Notes under the pieces: model-generated | What the model was told of the DNA's origin: nothing | The model's database searches: none | Seen by the model: the letters and a program-made list of their open reading frames with translations, nothing else | Shown: positions 24,113 through 32,076 of the stretch, one piece after another | Numbering within the stretch: position 1 is the first letter of the stretch | Layout: each line of letters starts with the position of its first letter | Program-made: the position numbers and the translations under genes | NCBI RefSeq assembly: GCF_019397265.1 | Contig: NZ_CP068985.1 | Coordinates: forward strand, 7,227,001-7,291,000 | Reading direction: 5' to 3' | Source: Nonomuraea coxensis DSM 45129 | GTDB taxonomy: Bacteria > Actinomycetota > Actinomycetes > Streptosporangiales > Streptosporangiaceae | DNA: 64,000 nt

Positions 24113-25528
24113 TCAATGAGCGACGCCGGACAGCCTCCGGTGCAGCGGCGCGGGCGGGCCGAGCCGGTCGCCGCCGACCGCCGCCGCCACCCGCGCCGCC
24201 GCCGCGGGCAGGAAGGGCTCCAGTTGCACGGCGAGCTCGCGGCAGGCGGCCACCAGGGAGCCGAGCGTGCGCTCCCGCGCGGGGCCCGCCTGTTTCCAGG
24301 GCTGCTCGCGGTCGACGTACCGGTTGGCGTCCTCGACGAGCGTCCAGACGGCCGCGGCGGCGCGGCGGAAGTCGAAGCCCTCCAGTGCGTCCGCCACCGC
24401 GCCCGACACGTCCACGGGCGGCTCTCCTCCGGGCTCGGGCACGTGGCCGTCCAGGAACCTGCACACCATCGTCACCACCCGGTTGACCAGGTTGCCGAGG
24501 CCGTTGGCCAGGTCCTCGTCGTGCCGGGCGACCAGGCGCGCCTCGGTGAAGTCGGCGTCGCCCACGCGCGGCACCTCGCGCAGCAGCCACCAGCGCACCG
24601 CGTCGGTCCCGTACGCCGCCACGAGCGCCACCGGGTCCACCGCGCCGCCCGCCGACTTACTGATCTTCCTGCCGTCCACCGTGAGGTAGTCGTGCACGAG
24701 GATGTCCGTCGGCAGCGGCAGCCCGGCCGACAGCAGCATCGCCGGCCAGTGGACCGCGTGGAACCTGATCACGCCCTTGCCCATGAGGTGCGCCTTGCGC
24801 CGCTCGCGCACCCACCAGCGCTCGTAGTCGCCGCCCTCCAGGGCCGTCACGTAGTTCGCCAGGGCGTCCCACCACACGTACACGACCTGGCCGGGGTCGC
24901 CGGGCACCGGGATGCCCCAGCCGCGGGCGCGGGCGGCCGAGCGGGAGACGCTGATGTCGGCGAGGCCCGCCTCGACGAACGCCAGCACCTCGTTCCTGCG
25001 CGCGGCCGGCTCGATCCGCAGCCGGCCCCCGCGGATCAGCTCGGAGAGGGCGTCCTGGTAGCGGGAGAGCCGGAAGAACCAGTTCTCCTCCGACACGGCC
25101 TGCAGCGGCCCGGGGTGGCCGTCCGGGCAGGGCCCGCCGGGGTAGAACTGCTCGCAGCCCACGCAGTAGAGCCCGTCGTAGTGCCGCCGGTAGAGGTCGT
25201 GCCCGACGGCCCGCCAGATCCGCTCCACGCCGGCCCGGTGGCCCGGATGGGCGCTGGTCCTGATGAACCCGTCGAACGACAGCTCCAGCGGCCCGCGCAG
25301 CGCCTCGAACGCGGCGGCGTTGCGGTCGACCAGCTCGCGCACCGGCACGCCCTCCGCCTCGGCGGCCAGCACGTTCTTCAGCGAGTTGTCGTCGGTGCCG
25401 GTCTGGAAGCGCACCGGCTCGCCGCGCCGCCGGTGGTGCCGGGCCAGCACGTCGGCCTGGACCAGCTCCAGCGCGTGCCCCAGGTGGGGGCGGGCGTTGA
25501 CGTAGGGGATGGTGGTCGTGATGTACAT
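24113..25528 (-). CDS. metG: Methionyl-tRNA synthetase, short form
   Basis: 471 residues. Class I landmarks: YVNARPHLGHA (HIGH motif) at 9-19, a zinc-knuckle region CVGCEQFYPGGPCPDGH near 120-137, and GRKISKSAGGAVDP (KMSKS motif) near 290. The anticodon-binding helical domain follows, with NLVNRV. There is no C-terminal tRNA-binding extension, and the protein is shorter than the usual actinobacterial enzyme of about 520-600 residues (family knowledge). It may therefore be a second, special-purpose MetRS. ATG follows GGGAGG. A Met-rich leader and hairpins lie upstream. Confidence 0.93.
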   Translation of the reverse strand: MYITTTIPYVNARPHLGHALELVQADVLARHHRRRGEPVRFQTGTDDNSLKNVLAAEAEGVPVRELVDRNAAAFEALRGPLELSFDGFIRTSAHPGHRAGVERIWRAVGHDLYRRHYDGLYCVGCEQFYPGGPCPDGHPGPLQAVSEENWFFRLSRYQDALSELIRGGRLRIEPAARRNEVLAFVEAGLADISVSRSAARARGWGIPVPGDPGQVVYVWWDALANYVTALEGGDYERWWVRERRKAHLMGKGVIRFHAVHWPAMLLSAGLPLPTDILVHDYLTVDGRKISKSAGGAVDPVALVAAYGTDAVRWWLLREVPRVGDADFTEARLVARHDEDLANGLGNLVNRVVTMVCRFLDGHVPEPGGEPPVDVSGAVADALEGFDFRRAAAAVWTLVEDANRYVDREQPWKQAGPARERTLGSLVAACRELAVQLEPFLPAAAARVAAAVGGDRLGPPAPLHRRLSGVAH

Positions 25529-25561
25529 CGGGTGCCTCCCGTGGGGCCCCGGACATGACGA

Positions 25562-25609
25562 GAGGCCCCGGCTCGCAGGGCCTCAACGTGGACGTCGCCG
25601 ATGAACCCC
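25562..25609 (-). promoter_or_regulatory. Transcription attenuator of metG with alternative hairpins
   Basis: Terminator-like stem: GAGGCCC (25584-25578) with GGGCCTC (25568-25562), nine-base loop. Alternative stem: GGGGTTCA (25609-25602), directly after the leader stop codon, pairs with TGAGGCCC (25585-25578) at seven of eight positions counting one wobble. The two stems share the same segment and exclude each other. A ribosome held at the leader Met codons would leave GGGGTTCA free and favour the antiterminator; a ribosome at the stop codon would cover it. No U-tract follows the terminator stem. Confidence 0.6.
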
Positions 25610-25610
25610 G

Positions 25611-25643
25611 CTAGGGGGCCATCATCACCTGGGCGATCGTCAT
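25611..25643 (-). CDS. Ten-residue leader peptide of metG with tandem Met codons
   Basis: ATG ACG ATC GCC CAG GTG, then ATG ATG GCC CCC TAG, giving MTIAQVMMAP. Two adjacent Met codons sit just before the stop in a gene leader for methionyl-tRNA synthetase. No ribosome-binding site precedes it; TAGCAT ends six bases upstream of the ATG, which would make it leaderless, as is common for actinobacterial leader peptides. Hairpins follow immediately. Confidence 0.6.
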   Translation of the reverse strand: MTIAQVMMAP

Positions 25644-25691
25644 GCCGTCATGCTAGCGGCCGGGGCGGCGTCCTGGCGAGCCGCAACGGGC

Positions 25692-26153
25692 CTAGGCGGG
25701 GTCCGTCCTCGGGGCGGGGACCACCAGGACCGGGCGCTGGGCGTGGTGCAGGACGCGGTCGGAGGTGCTGCCCAGCAGCAGCGAACGCACCCCGCCGAGC
25801 CCTCGGGTGCCGGTCACGATGAGCGTGGCGTCGAGCTCGTCGGCCACGTCCACGATGGCCGCCCACACCGCCACCGCGTCGGCCTCGCAGCGCGGCGTCG
25901 CGTCGAGGCCCGCCTGCCTGGCCAGGTCCGCGCCGCGCCGCGCCAGCTCGCTCATCGCCTTGCCGATGGCCTCGTCGCCGGCGGCGTCGGTGTCGATGGT
26001 CATCATGAGGCCGGCCGAGGCCCGCGCCGAGCTCATCGCCAGGCGCTCCCACACCGTCAGCACCACGGCCTGCTCGCCCTTGAACATCCGGCCGGCGAAG
26101 GCGATGGCCTCCTTGGCGTCGTCGGAGCCGTCGTACGCAATCAGGATCGTCAT
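25692..26153 (-). CDS. Universal stress protein (UspA family)
   Basis: 153 residues, single Usp domain. MTILIAYDGSDDAKEAI starts the fold; near the C-terminus GTRGLGGVRSLLLGSTS is the ATP-binding G-x2-G-x9-G-S/T motif, so this is an ATP-binding type. A Met-rich loop (LMMTID) is in the middle. It follows the DUF998 gene by 28 bases on the same strand and is probably co-transcribed. Confidence 0.92.
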   Translation of the reverse strand: MTILIAYDGSDDAKEAIAFAGRMFKGEQAVVLTVWERLAMSSARASAGLMMTIDTDAAGDEAIGKAMSELARRGADLARQAGLDATPRCEADAVAVWAAIVDVADELDATLIVTGTRGLGGVRSLLLGSTSDRVLHHAQRPVLVVPAPRTDPA

Positions 26154-26181
26154 GTCAGCAGTCTTTCCCTGTCCGTGGCTT

Positions 26182-26814
26182 TCACGCCTGCCCGGCCACC
26201 GGCCGGGCCGCGAGCGCGCGCCGGGCCGCCGGCCGCAGCATCGACAGCCCGGCCAGCGCCAGCACGCCCACCTCGGTCACCACGACGGTCCGCTGGATGA
26301 GCCCGGCGGGGATGTCGTCGTTGGTGAGCGGGACGCCGAACATGCGCACCACGTACGGGATCACGACCAGCACCAGCGCCCCGAGGGCGGCCAGGCACAG
26401 GATCCGCATCACGCGGGCGTACCTGATGCGGGCCCTCGCCAGCAGCAACCCGGCGACCGGCATCACGAGGAACGCGGCGAAGGCGGCGTAGCGGTGGATG
26501 CCTCCCGACAGCGACAACGGCACGCCGGGCCGGTCGGTGGGGAAGGCGCCGATCAGGAACATGCTCGCGCCCCACGCCACCAGCAGCCCCACGACCCAGC
26601 GGTCGCCGCCGGCCCTGCGCATCGCCTCGGCGATCAGCGCCGCGCCCACCGCGAACAGGGTCAGCGAGGCCGGCAGCAGCCAGCCGGACCGCTGCCAGGC
26701 GTACTCGCTGATCACGGTGTGCATCGGGTCGAGCCCCGCGTCGGCGTGCAGGGTGAGCATGGCGCCTGCCCCGGCGCCGAGGGTCGCGAATCCGCTGACG
26801 AGCAAAGCCTTCAT
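26182..26814 (-). CDS. DUF998 family membrane protein
   Basis: 210 residues with about six membrane helices. The DUF998 pattern HTVISEYAWQRSGWL near residues 32-46 and the FPTDRPG and GGIHRYAAFAAF segments are visible. Function unknown. Runs into the universal stress gene. Confidence 0.85.
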   Translation of the reverse strand: MKALLVSGFATLGAGAGAMLTLHADAGLDPMHTVISEYAWQRSGWLLPASLTLFAVGAALIAEAMRRAGGDRWVVGLLVAWGASMFLIGAFPTDRPGVPLSLSGGIHRYAAFAAFLVMPVAGLLLARARIRYARVMRILCLAALGALVLVVIPYVVRMFGVPLTNDDIPAGLIQRTVVVTEVGVLALAGLSMLRPAARRALAARPVAGQA

Positions 26815-26957
26815 GCCTCTTAAGCTCGTGGAACACGGCTTCGCGGAGTATCGGAGATCAGCCCGAAGGGGCCCTGAAGCTCCCCCTAGTCCTTAAGTAT
26901 CGATATATCTGGACCTGCCCCGTTGACCTGGGAAAAGGTGACCCTGGGTAGGGCAGT

Positions 26958-26970
26958 CCCCCTCAGGGGG
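26958..26970. terminator. Small G/C hairpin after the MEDS/HATPase gene
   Basis: CCCCC, TCA, GGGGG, 23 bases after the stop of the minus-strand regulator gene. Short stem, so only a candidate. The remaining bases between 26815 and 26957 should hold the DUF998 promoter; AT-rich sequence around 26896-26911 is the likely place. Confidence 0.4.
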
Positions 26971-26992
26971 GCAGGGTTGTCCCTGACGGCGG

Positions 26993-27919
26993 TCAAGGCC
27001 GGTCGAAGTAGGCGCGTACGACCGTGCCGCCCGGCCGCGTGTGGACCCGGACGAGGTCGGCGAGCAGGTTGACGATGAGCAGGCCGCGCGAGCCCGGCGT
27101 GCGCGGGTCGACGGGCATCCGCCCGGCGAGCGGGTCGCGGATGTGGCCCCGGTCGCTGACCTCGCACACCAGCCGGTCCGCCGTCGCCCACAGCCTGAGC
27201 GTGCCGGAGCCGCCGCCGTGGTCGAGGCTGTTGGCGCCCAGCTCGGCCACGACCAGCTGGATGTCGTCGAGCCGCTCGCCGGTGAAGCCCAGCAGGGCGG
27301 CCCGGCGGGTGGCGAGACGCCGCGCGGCCGGCAGGTCGGTGCCGTCGAAGCGCAGGGACAGGCACTCCCCGGGCTCCTCCAACGGCCGGTTGTGCGCGTC
27401 GATCACCCGCTCGGGCGCGTAGTGGCCGCTGGGCCGCTCCCCTTCGGCGTCCAGCAGGACGGGGTGGGTGCGCGCGGCCTCCTCGACGACCTCGGGGGCG
27501 AGCGCGGCGACGTCGTACGGGCACAGGATGGCGGCATCGCACCCGGCGAAGGCCAGGTTGATCAGCGCCTCGTGCTGCGCGCACGCGGGGTAGGCGGTGG
27601 CCGGGCGGCCGGCCCAGATCGGCTCGCCGATGATCCGCACCCGCCCGCCGGGATGCCGGTCGGCGAAGTCGCGCAGGACGGCGGGGATGATGCGCCCGGG
27701 ATTGCGGCCTTCGACGCCCATGTCGAGCAGGCGCACGGCGCCGGCGTCGGGGCCGAGCCCGGCGGCGACGAGCGCGAGGTTGGGCGCGGGGACGGCGACG
27801 GCGACGGGCTCTCCTGCCGCCAGGCCCTCGCGGACGAAGGACGTGGTGGCGGAGACGTACTCGGCCGCGCTCCGGTAGAGGAGCGCGAGGTGGGAGAACG
27901 GTCCGGCCTGTGTCATCAC
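26993..27919 (-). CDS. MEDS-domain regulator with HATPase (RsbA/anti-sigma kinase-like)
   Basis: 308 residues. The N-terminal half (about 8-165) is a MEDS domain, with HLALLYRSAAEY and an IIGEPIWAGRP segment. The C-terminal 185-305 is a GHKL ATPase of the RsbW/SpoIIAB type: QLVVAELGANSLDHGG is the N-box and VSDRGHIRDP plus GSRGLLIVNLLADLV are the G-boxes. Such proteins bind sigma factors or phosphorylate STAS proteins in response to a ligand of the MEDS domain. It is divergent from the DUF1707 gene. A STAS protein is encoded 4 kb away but partnership is a guess. Confidence 0.88.
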   Translation of the reverse strand: MMTQAGPFSHLALLYRSAAEYVSATTSFVREGLAAGEPVAVAVPAPNLALVAAGLGPDAGAVRLLDMGVEGRNPGRIIPAVLRDFADRHPGGRVRIIGEPIWAGRPATAYPACAQHEALINLAFAGCDAAILCPYDVAALAPEVVEEAARTHPVLLDAEGERPSGHYAPERVIDAHNRPLEEPGECLSLRFDGTDLPAARRLATRRAALLGFTGERLDDIQLVVAELGANSLDHGGGSGTLRLWATADRLVCEVSDRGHIRDPLAGRMPVDPRTPGSRGLLIVNLLADLVRVHTRPGGTVVRAYFDRP

Positions 27920-28096
27920 GTCTCAAGCTACCCAAGGTTGAGGAGTTCATGGGAAAGCGTTGGGTACCACATAGGTGTGAAGAGAGTGCAGGTGATCCTC
28001 CGCCCCCGTCCGGTCCGCCAGCCGGAACCCCTCGATCTGCGGACCCCGTCCGGCCGGCGGCTCCCGTTCTGAGCCCGGCGAATCTATGCTCAGGTC
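27920..28096. promoter_or_regulatory. Divergent promoter region with leaderless -10 for the DUF1707 gene
   Basis: TATGCT at 28085-28090 ends six bases before the ATG at 28097, and no ribosome site is present, so the DUF1707 message is probably leaderless. Further left, GTTC, 13 bases and GGGTAC (about 27946-27968) loosely resembles a sigma-B-type promoter pointing right. Confidence 0.45.
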
Positions 28097-28654
28097 ATGT
28101 CGGAATTGCACATGCGGGTCTCCGACGAGGACCGTGAGCGCACTGCCGGCCGGCTTCAGCACGCCTTCGCCGAGGGCCGCCTCACGCGGCCCGAGCTGGA
28201 GGACCGGCTCGGGCTGGCCCTGACCGCGCGGACCTACGGCGACCTGCTCGGCCTCATCACGGATCTCCCGGCGGAGCAGCAGGCGCCGCCTGACGACGTG
28301 GTCGAACTGGAGTCGAAGAGCGATCACATCAAGCGCTCGGGCGACTGGGCGGTGCCGCGCCGGCTGCGCATCACCTCCAAGTACGGCAGCGCCGACCTCG
28401 ACCTGTCCGAGGCGGTCGTCCCCCATCAGGTGGTGGAGATCGAGCTCGACATGACCTACGGCTCCGCCAAGATCATCCTGCCGGTCGGCGGCACGGCCGA
28501 CGTCGACGGCTTCCGCAGCGAGTGGGGCCACGTCTCGACCACCGACGTCCCCGGCCGCCCCAGGCCCGGCACCCTGCACGTGGTGGTGACCGGCGGCGCC
28601 AAGTACGGCACGCTGACCGTGCGCTACCCGCGCAAGCGCTGGTTCACCCACTGA
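28097..28654 (+). CDS. DUF1707 protein with LiaF-like C-terminal domain
   Basis: 185 residues. The DUF1707 domain is residues 3-55 (MRVSDEDRERTAGRLQHAF through TRPELEDRLGLA and TYGDLLGLITDLP). From about 75 on is a beta-rich region of repeats such as ITSKYGSADLDLSEAV and MTYGSAKIILP, as in LiaF/DUF2154-type domains. There is no membrane helix. Its last 31 bases overlap the 3' end of the convergent Rieske gene. Function unknown; LiaF-like domains are linked with envelope-stress control. Confidence 0.88.
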   Translation: MSELHMRVSDEDRERTAGRLQHAFAEGRLTRPELEDRLGLALTARTYGDLLGLITDLPAEQQAPPDDVVELESKSDHIKRSGDWAVPRRLRITSKYGSADLDLSEAVVPHQVVEIELDMTYGSAKIILPVGGTADVDGFRSEWGHVSTTDVPGRPRPGTLHVVVTGGAKYGTLTVRYPRKRWFTH

Positions 28655-29736
28655 TGGAACAGGGCGATGTGGTGCTCGCTGGGCACGAGCACCCCGCCCT
28701 CCCGGTACGCCCGTGACGACATGCCGGGCTGGGTCCGCTCGCAGGCGTCGAAGTCCTGCTCGTTGACCCGGTGGAACAACTCGACCGACCTCGACAGGTC
28801 CGCCCCCGAGGCGACCACGTCGGGGTGGTAGAGCCAGTCGCACTCCACCAGCGTCCGGTCCACGGCCAGCGGGAACATCCGGTGCACGATCACGTGGTCG
28901 GGCACCAGGTTGACGAACACCTGCGGCTTGACGGTGATCGCGTAGTAGCGGCGGTCCTGCTCCCGCGCGACGTCGGGGAGCTTGCCGAAGCCGGGGCCGC
29001 CGTCCACGGTGAAGCCCTCGACCCGCTCGGCGAACTCCGCGCCGTGGCCGACGTAGTACTGCGCCGCGTAGCCGCCGGCGAACTCGGGGAGCACGGCGAC
29101 CAGCTCGGGGTGGATGGTCGCGCAGTGGTAGCACTCCATGAAGTTCTCGACGATGAGCTTCCAGTTGGCCTTGACGTCGTAGCCGACGCGGCGGCCGAGC
29201 GCCAGCTCCTCGACGTGGTAGCGCTCGATGGCGGCGGGGTCCCCGAGCCGTTCTGTGGCGGCGCCGGTGACGCTCTCCTCGAACGACGGCGGCTCCGCGG
29301 CCAGGCACACCCACGCGTAGCCGAGCCATTCGCGCAGGTGGACGGGGATCAGGCCGTGGGCGACGCGGTCGATGTCGGGCATCTTCGCCAGGTTGGGCGC
29401 GGCGGCCAGCCGGCCGTCGAGGTCGTAGGACCAGGCGTGGTAGGCGCACCTGATCGTCCGTCTGACCTCGCCCGCGGGCTCCTCGCAGAGCCGGGCGCCG
29501 CGGTGCCTGCAGACGTTGAGGAAGGCCCGCAGGCGGTGGTCGCGGCCCCGGACCACGATCACGCTCTCCCTGCCCACCTGGACGGTGCGGAACGCGCCTG
29601 GCCGCGGCACGTCCTCGCCGCGGACGGCGCAGAACCAGAGGCTTTCGAAGATCTTGGCCTGCTCATCGGCGAAGACGTCGGGGTCGGAGTAGAAGCGGCC
29701 GGGGAGCGTGGGGATCAGGCTCGACGTGGTGGTCAA
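28624..29736 (-). CDS. Rieske non-haem iron oxygenase, alpha subunit
   Basis: 370 residues from a TTG at 29736 after AAGGCGG; the frame stays open 17 codons further up to an ATG at 29787. The Rieske centre is CRHRGARLC with CAYHAWSY (C-x-H, 18 residues, C-x2-H). The mononuclear iron site is in NWKLIVENFMECYHCATIHP near residues 190-210, with a distal Asp near DFDACERTQPGM. This pattern is typical of ring-hydroxylating and quaternary-amine demethylating oxygenases (betaine/choline type). No reductase or ferredoxin gene is adjacent, so electrons must come from elsewhere. Tail overlaps DUF1707. Confidence 0.9.
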   Translation of the reverse strand: MTTTSSLIPTLPGRFYSDPDVFADEQAKIFESLWFCAVRGEDVPRPGAFRTVQVGRESVIVVRGRDHRLRAFLNVCRHRGARLCEEPAGEVRRTIRCAYHAWSYDLDGRLAAAPNLAKMPDIDRVAHGLIPVHLREWLGYAWVCLAAEPPSFEESVTGAATERLGDPAAIERYHVEELALGRRVGYDVKANWKLIVENFMECYHCATIHPELVAVLPEFAGGYAAQYYVGHGAEFAERVEGFTVDGGPGFGKLPDVAREQDRRYYAITVKPQVFVNLVPDHVIVHRMFPLAVDRTLVECDWLYHPDVVASGADLSRSVELFHRVNEQDFDACERTQPGMSSRAYREGGVLVPSEHHIALFHQWVNQRLRG

Positions 29737-29751
29737 CCGACACCGCCTTGT

Positions 29752-29764
29752 TGCGTATGACGCA
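29752..29764. promoter_or_regulatory. Small inverted repeat upstream of the Rieske gene
   Basis: TGCGT, ATG, ACGCA, a perfect 5-bp inverted repeat 16 bases upstream of the chosen TTG start and inside the longer possible reading frame. It may be an operator; if so it favours the shorter coding region. Confidence 0.3.
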
Positions 29765-29800
29765 CCGAGTTGCTCTATCTGCGACATCGTCGGCCGGTGT

Positions 29801-30904
29801 TCAGGAGGCTGTCAAGAGGTAGGTGCTGGCCCGGCGCAGCCAGGCGGTGTTGAGCCAGGTGGCCAGCCGGTCGGGGATCAGCCCCGCCGCCGGGCGGTGC
29901 ATGTCGGTGAGCTCGGTGGCGGCGAGCCGGGCGGGACGGCGGGCGATCCGCGCGCGGGCGCGCTCGTAGCCGCGCAGGTCGTCCAGCGAGCGGGCGAGCA
30001 GCCAGGCGTCCTCCAGCGCCTGGTTCGCGCCCTGGGCCATGGTGGGGGGCATGGTGTGGGCGGCGTCGCCGGCCAGGGTCGTGGGCCCCCTCCCCCACAC
30101 CTCGGGGATCGGCCGGCGGTGGTGCGGGAAGAAGTCGGGCGCCGGGGAGGACCCGGAGAGGGAGCCGAGGACGGCCGGCACCGGGTCGGCCCAGCCGCCG
30201 AAGCGCTCGCGCAGCCGCTCGGCGAGGCACGGGTCGTCCGCCCAGAACGGCTCGCCGGGCGCCGAGCGCACGTCGAACCACCACAGCAGCCGCCCCTCCC
30301 CCGCCGGGATGAGCCCGCACAGCCCGGCGAGGCCCGCCATCATCACGGCCGCGCCACCCTCGGTGAGCGACGTGGGGGCGGTGATGAAGCCCTGCCAGGT
30401 CACCCAGCGGGTCAGCTCCGCCCGGTCCTCGCCCCACAGGGCGGCGCGGACCGCCGAGCGCCGCCCGTCCGCACCCACGAGGACGTCGCCGCGCACGGTG
30501 GTCCCGCCGGCCAGGCGCGCCTCGGCCCGGTCGGGGTCCACGTGCTCGACCCGGGCTCCATAGGTGACGGGGACGCCCTCGGCGAGCAGCTCGACCAGCT
30601 CGCCGCGGGCCACGTGGACGGTGGGGTGGCCGTATTTCCGCTCGGCGGCCGTCAGGTCGACGGTGACCAGCCTGCGGCCGTCGGAGCTCCACGACTCCAG
30701 GGTCTCGAGCCGCCGCCCGACGCGGGTGTGGTCGGCCTTGAGCTCCTCCAGGATGCCGGTGCTGCCGGGCCAGAGCGTGACGGAGCCGCCGGCGGTGCGC
30801 GGCTCGGGGGACTCCTCGTACACCTCGGCGTCGTGACCGGCGGCGAGCAGGCCGCGCGCCAGCGCGAGACCGGCGACGCCCGCACCCACCACTATTACTC
30901 TCAT
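29801..30904 (-). CDS. FAD-dependent monooxygenase (PHBH/UbiH-like)
   Basis: 367 residues. FAD motifs: GAGVAGLALARGL at 8-20, a DG motif GADGRRSAVRAALWG near 150, and GDAAHTMPPTMAQGANQALEDA near 275. This group hydroxylates aromatic or polyketide rings using NAD(P)H and oxygen. Its start faces a TetR gene 50 bases away, with overlapping palindromes between, so the monooxygenase is probably under that repressor, as is common for drug- or aromatic-responsive pairs. Confidence 0.9.
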   Translation of the reverse strand: MRVIVVGAGVAGLALARGLLAAGHDAEVYEESPEPRTAGGSVTLWPGSTGILEELKADHTRVGRRLETLESWSSDGRRLVTVDLTAAERKYGHPTVHVARGELVELLAEGVPVTYGARVEHVDPDRAEARLAGGTTVRGDVLVGADGRRSAVRAALWGEDRAELTRWVTWQGFITAPTSLTEGGAAVMMAGLAGLCGLIPAGEGRLLWWFDVRSAPGEPFWADDPCLAERLRERFGGWADPVPAVLGSLSGSSPAPDFFPHHRRPIPEVWGRGPTTLAGDAAHTMPPTMAQGANQALEDAWLLARSLDDLRGYERARARIARRPARLAATELTDMHRPAAGLIPDRLATWLNTAWLRRASTYLLTAS

Positions 30905-30930
30905 AAGACTCCCTGAATGTGAGACTCGGG

Positions 30931-30951
30931 GTATCAGATACTAGGAGTATC
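30931..30951. promoter_or_regulatory. Overlapping palindromes, probable TetR operator
   Basis: GTATCAGATAC (30931-30941) is a perfect palindrome and GATACT, AGG, AGTATC (30937-30951) is another that shares GATAC. Together they give three copies of the GATAC/GTATC half-site in 21 bases between the divergent monooxygenase and TetR genes. The second palindrome includes the TetR gene's ribosome site (TAGGAG), so binding would block its own expression. Confidence 0.65.
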
Positions 30952-30954
30952 ACT

Positions 30955-31518
30955 ATGTCCGCGCGCGGCCGCAAGCCCGATCCCACGGTCGACCACCGCA
31001 TCAGACAGGCCGCGGCCAGGCTGGTGCTCACCCGGGGCTTCGACTTCACCATGGACGACGTCGCCGAGGAGGCAGGCGTGGGCAGAGCGAGCGTGTTCCG
31101 CCGCTACCCCACCAAACGCGACATGCTCCTCCAGACCCTCGCCGGATTCATGCACACGCACGTCGCCATCCCCGACACCGGCTCGCTGGAGAGCGACCTG
31201 CGGGTGGTGGTGACCGACACGCTCGCCCTCTGGCGCAGCCCAGGGGTCTCCCGCACGGCCAGGCAGCTGTACGGCGAGGCCGGCCGCGACCCCGCCGTCG
31301 CCGAGATCATCCGCAGCGGCATGCGGACCAGGATGGAGCGGTCATGGGTGGTCTACGAACGCGCGATCGAACGCGGCGAGCTGCCCCCCAACGCCGACCT
31401 GTGGCTCCTCACCGACCTGTTCACCGGCCTGGTGGCCTACCGCGGCCTGCTCGACCTGCCCTTTCCCGAGCCGGAGGAGATCGTCCAGGTCCTGCTCCAC
31501 GGCTTTACACCGGCTTGA
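30955..31518 (+). CDS. TetR-family transcriptional regulator
   Basis: 187 residues from the ATG at 30955, seven bases after TAGGAG; the frame extends further up but through the operator. The HTH is at about residues 12-58, with FTMDDVAEEAGVGRASVFRRYPTK. The C-terminal domain carries the LYGEAGRDPAVAEIIRSGM helix. Divergent from the FAD monooxygenase, which is the likely target. Confidence 0.92.
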   Translation: MSARGRKPDPTVDHRIRQAAARLVLTRGFDFTMDDVAEEAGVGRASVFRRYPTKRDMLLQTLAGFMHTHVAIPDTGSLESDLRVVVTDTLALWRSPGVSRTARQLYGEAGRDPAVAEIIRSGMRTRMERSWVVYERAIERGELPPNADLWLLTDLFTGLVAYRGLLDLPFPEPEEIVQVLLHGFTPA

Positions 31519-31607
31519 CGGCCCGGGTGTTAGCGGGGTGCAAGCGGAGATCAAGTTCTGGCCCTAATGTTCTCGGTGTTCGCTCAACCAACGAAGGGCA
31601 CCGGAAG

Positions 31608-31982
31608 ATGACTCCCCCTCGCCGTCGCCTGGCCGTCGCGGCCGCGACGCTTTCCCTTGCCGTCCTGACCACCGCCTGTGGCGCGCTGGGCCAGGCGGTC
31701 GACTGCAACACCGCGGCCAACGAGGCCACCAAGATCATGACGGACTGGAGCTCGGAGGTCACCAAGAACGCCGCCGACGCCAAGGCCATCGGCACCGCCT
31801 CCGCCACCGCCGCCGACAAGACCAAGGAGCTCGCCGGCAAGTACGACGGCGAGGTCGCCGCCGCGCTCAACGACCTCGCCTCCGGGTTCGAGAGCCTGGA
31901 GAAGGGCGACCTCGCGCAGGTGTCGGAGTTCACCGGCAAGATGAACGGGTTCTCCAGCAAGATCACCTCGGCCTGCACCTGA
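31608..31982 (+). CDS. Small secreted lipoprotein, helical
   Basis: 124 residues. Signal peptide with RRR start and LTTAC lipobox (Cys24). The mature 100 residues are Ala/Lys/Asp/Thr-rich and helical, with a second Cys at DCNTAANEA and a terminal Cys (SACT). AAGGG lies 12 bases before the ATG. No known family recognised. Followed by a hairpin. Confidence 0.75.
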   Translation: MTPPRRRLAVAAATLSLAVLTTACGALGQAVDCNTAANEATKIMTDWSSEVTKNAADAKAIGTASATAADKTKELAGKYDGEVAAALNDLASGFESLEKGDLAQVSEFTGKMNGFSSKITSACT

Positions 31983-31993
31983 CGGGCGGGCCC

Positions 31994-32039
31994 GCGGCCG
32001 CCGTACCGCCTGCGGGGGGCAGGCCGGCGCGGCGGCCGC
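31994..32039 (+). terminator. Hairpin downstream of the lipoprotein gene
   Basis: GCGGCCGCCG and CGGCGGCCGC form a perfect 10-bp stem around a 26-base loop, starting 11 bases after the stop codon. Confidence 0.65.
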
Positions 32040-32076
32040 GCCACTTTCGCACGGATTCGTTCTAGTCTTGTCGCCC

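Noticed and set aside
25529..25691. T-box riboswitch upstream of metG
   Set aside because: No T-box stem I or conserved T-box bulge could be seen; a Met leader peptide and hairpin explain the region better.
27946..27968. Sigma-B-type promoter (GTTC, 13 bases, GGGTAC)
   Set aside because: Spacing and -35 are off, and a better -10 lies next to the DUF1707 start; kept only as a remark.
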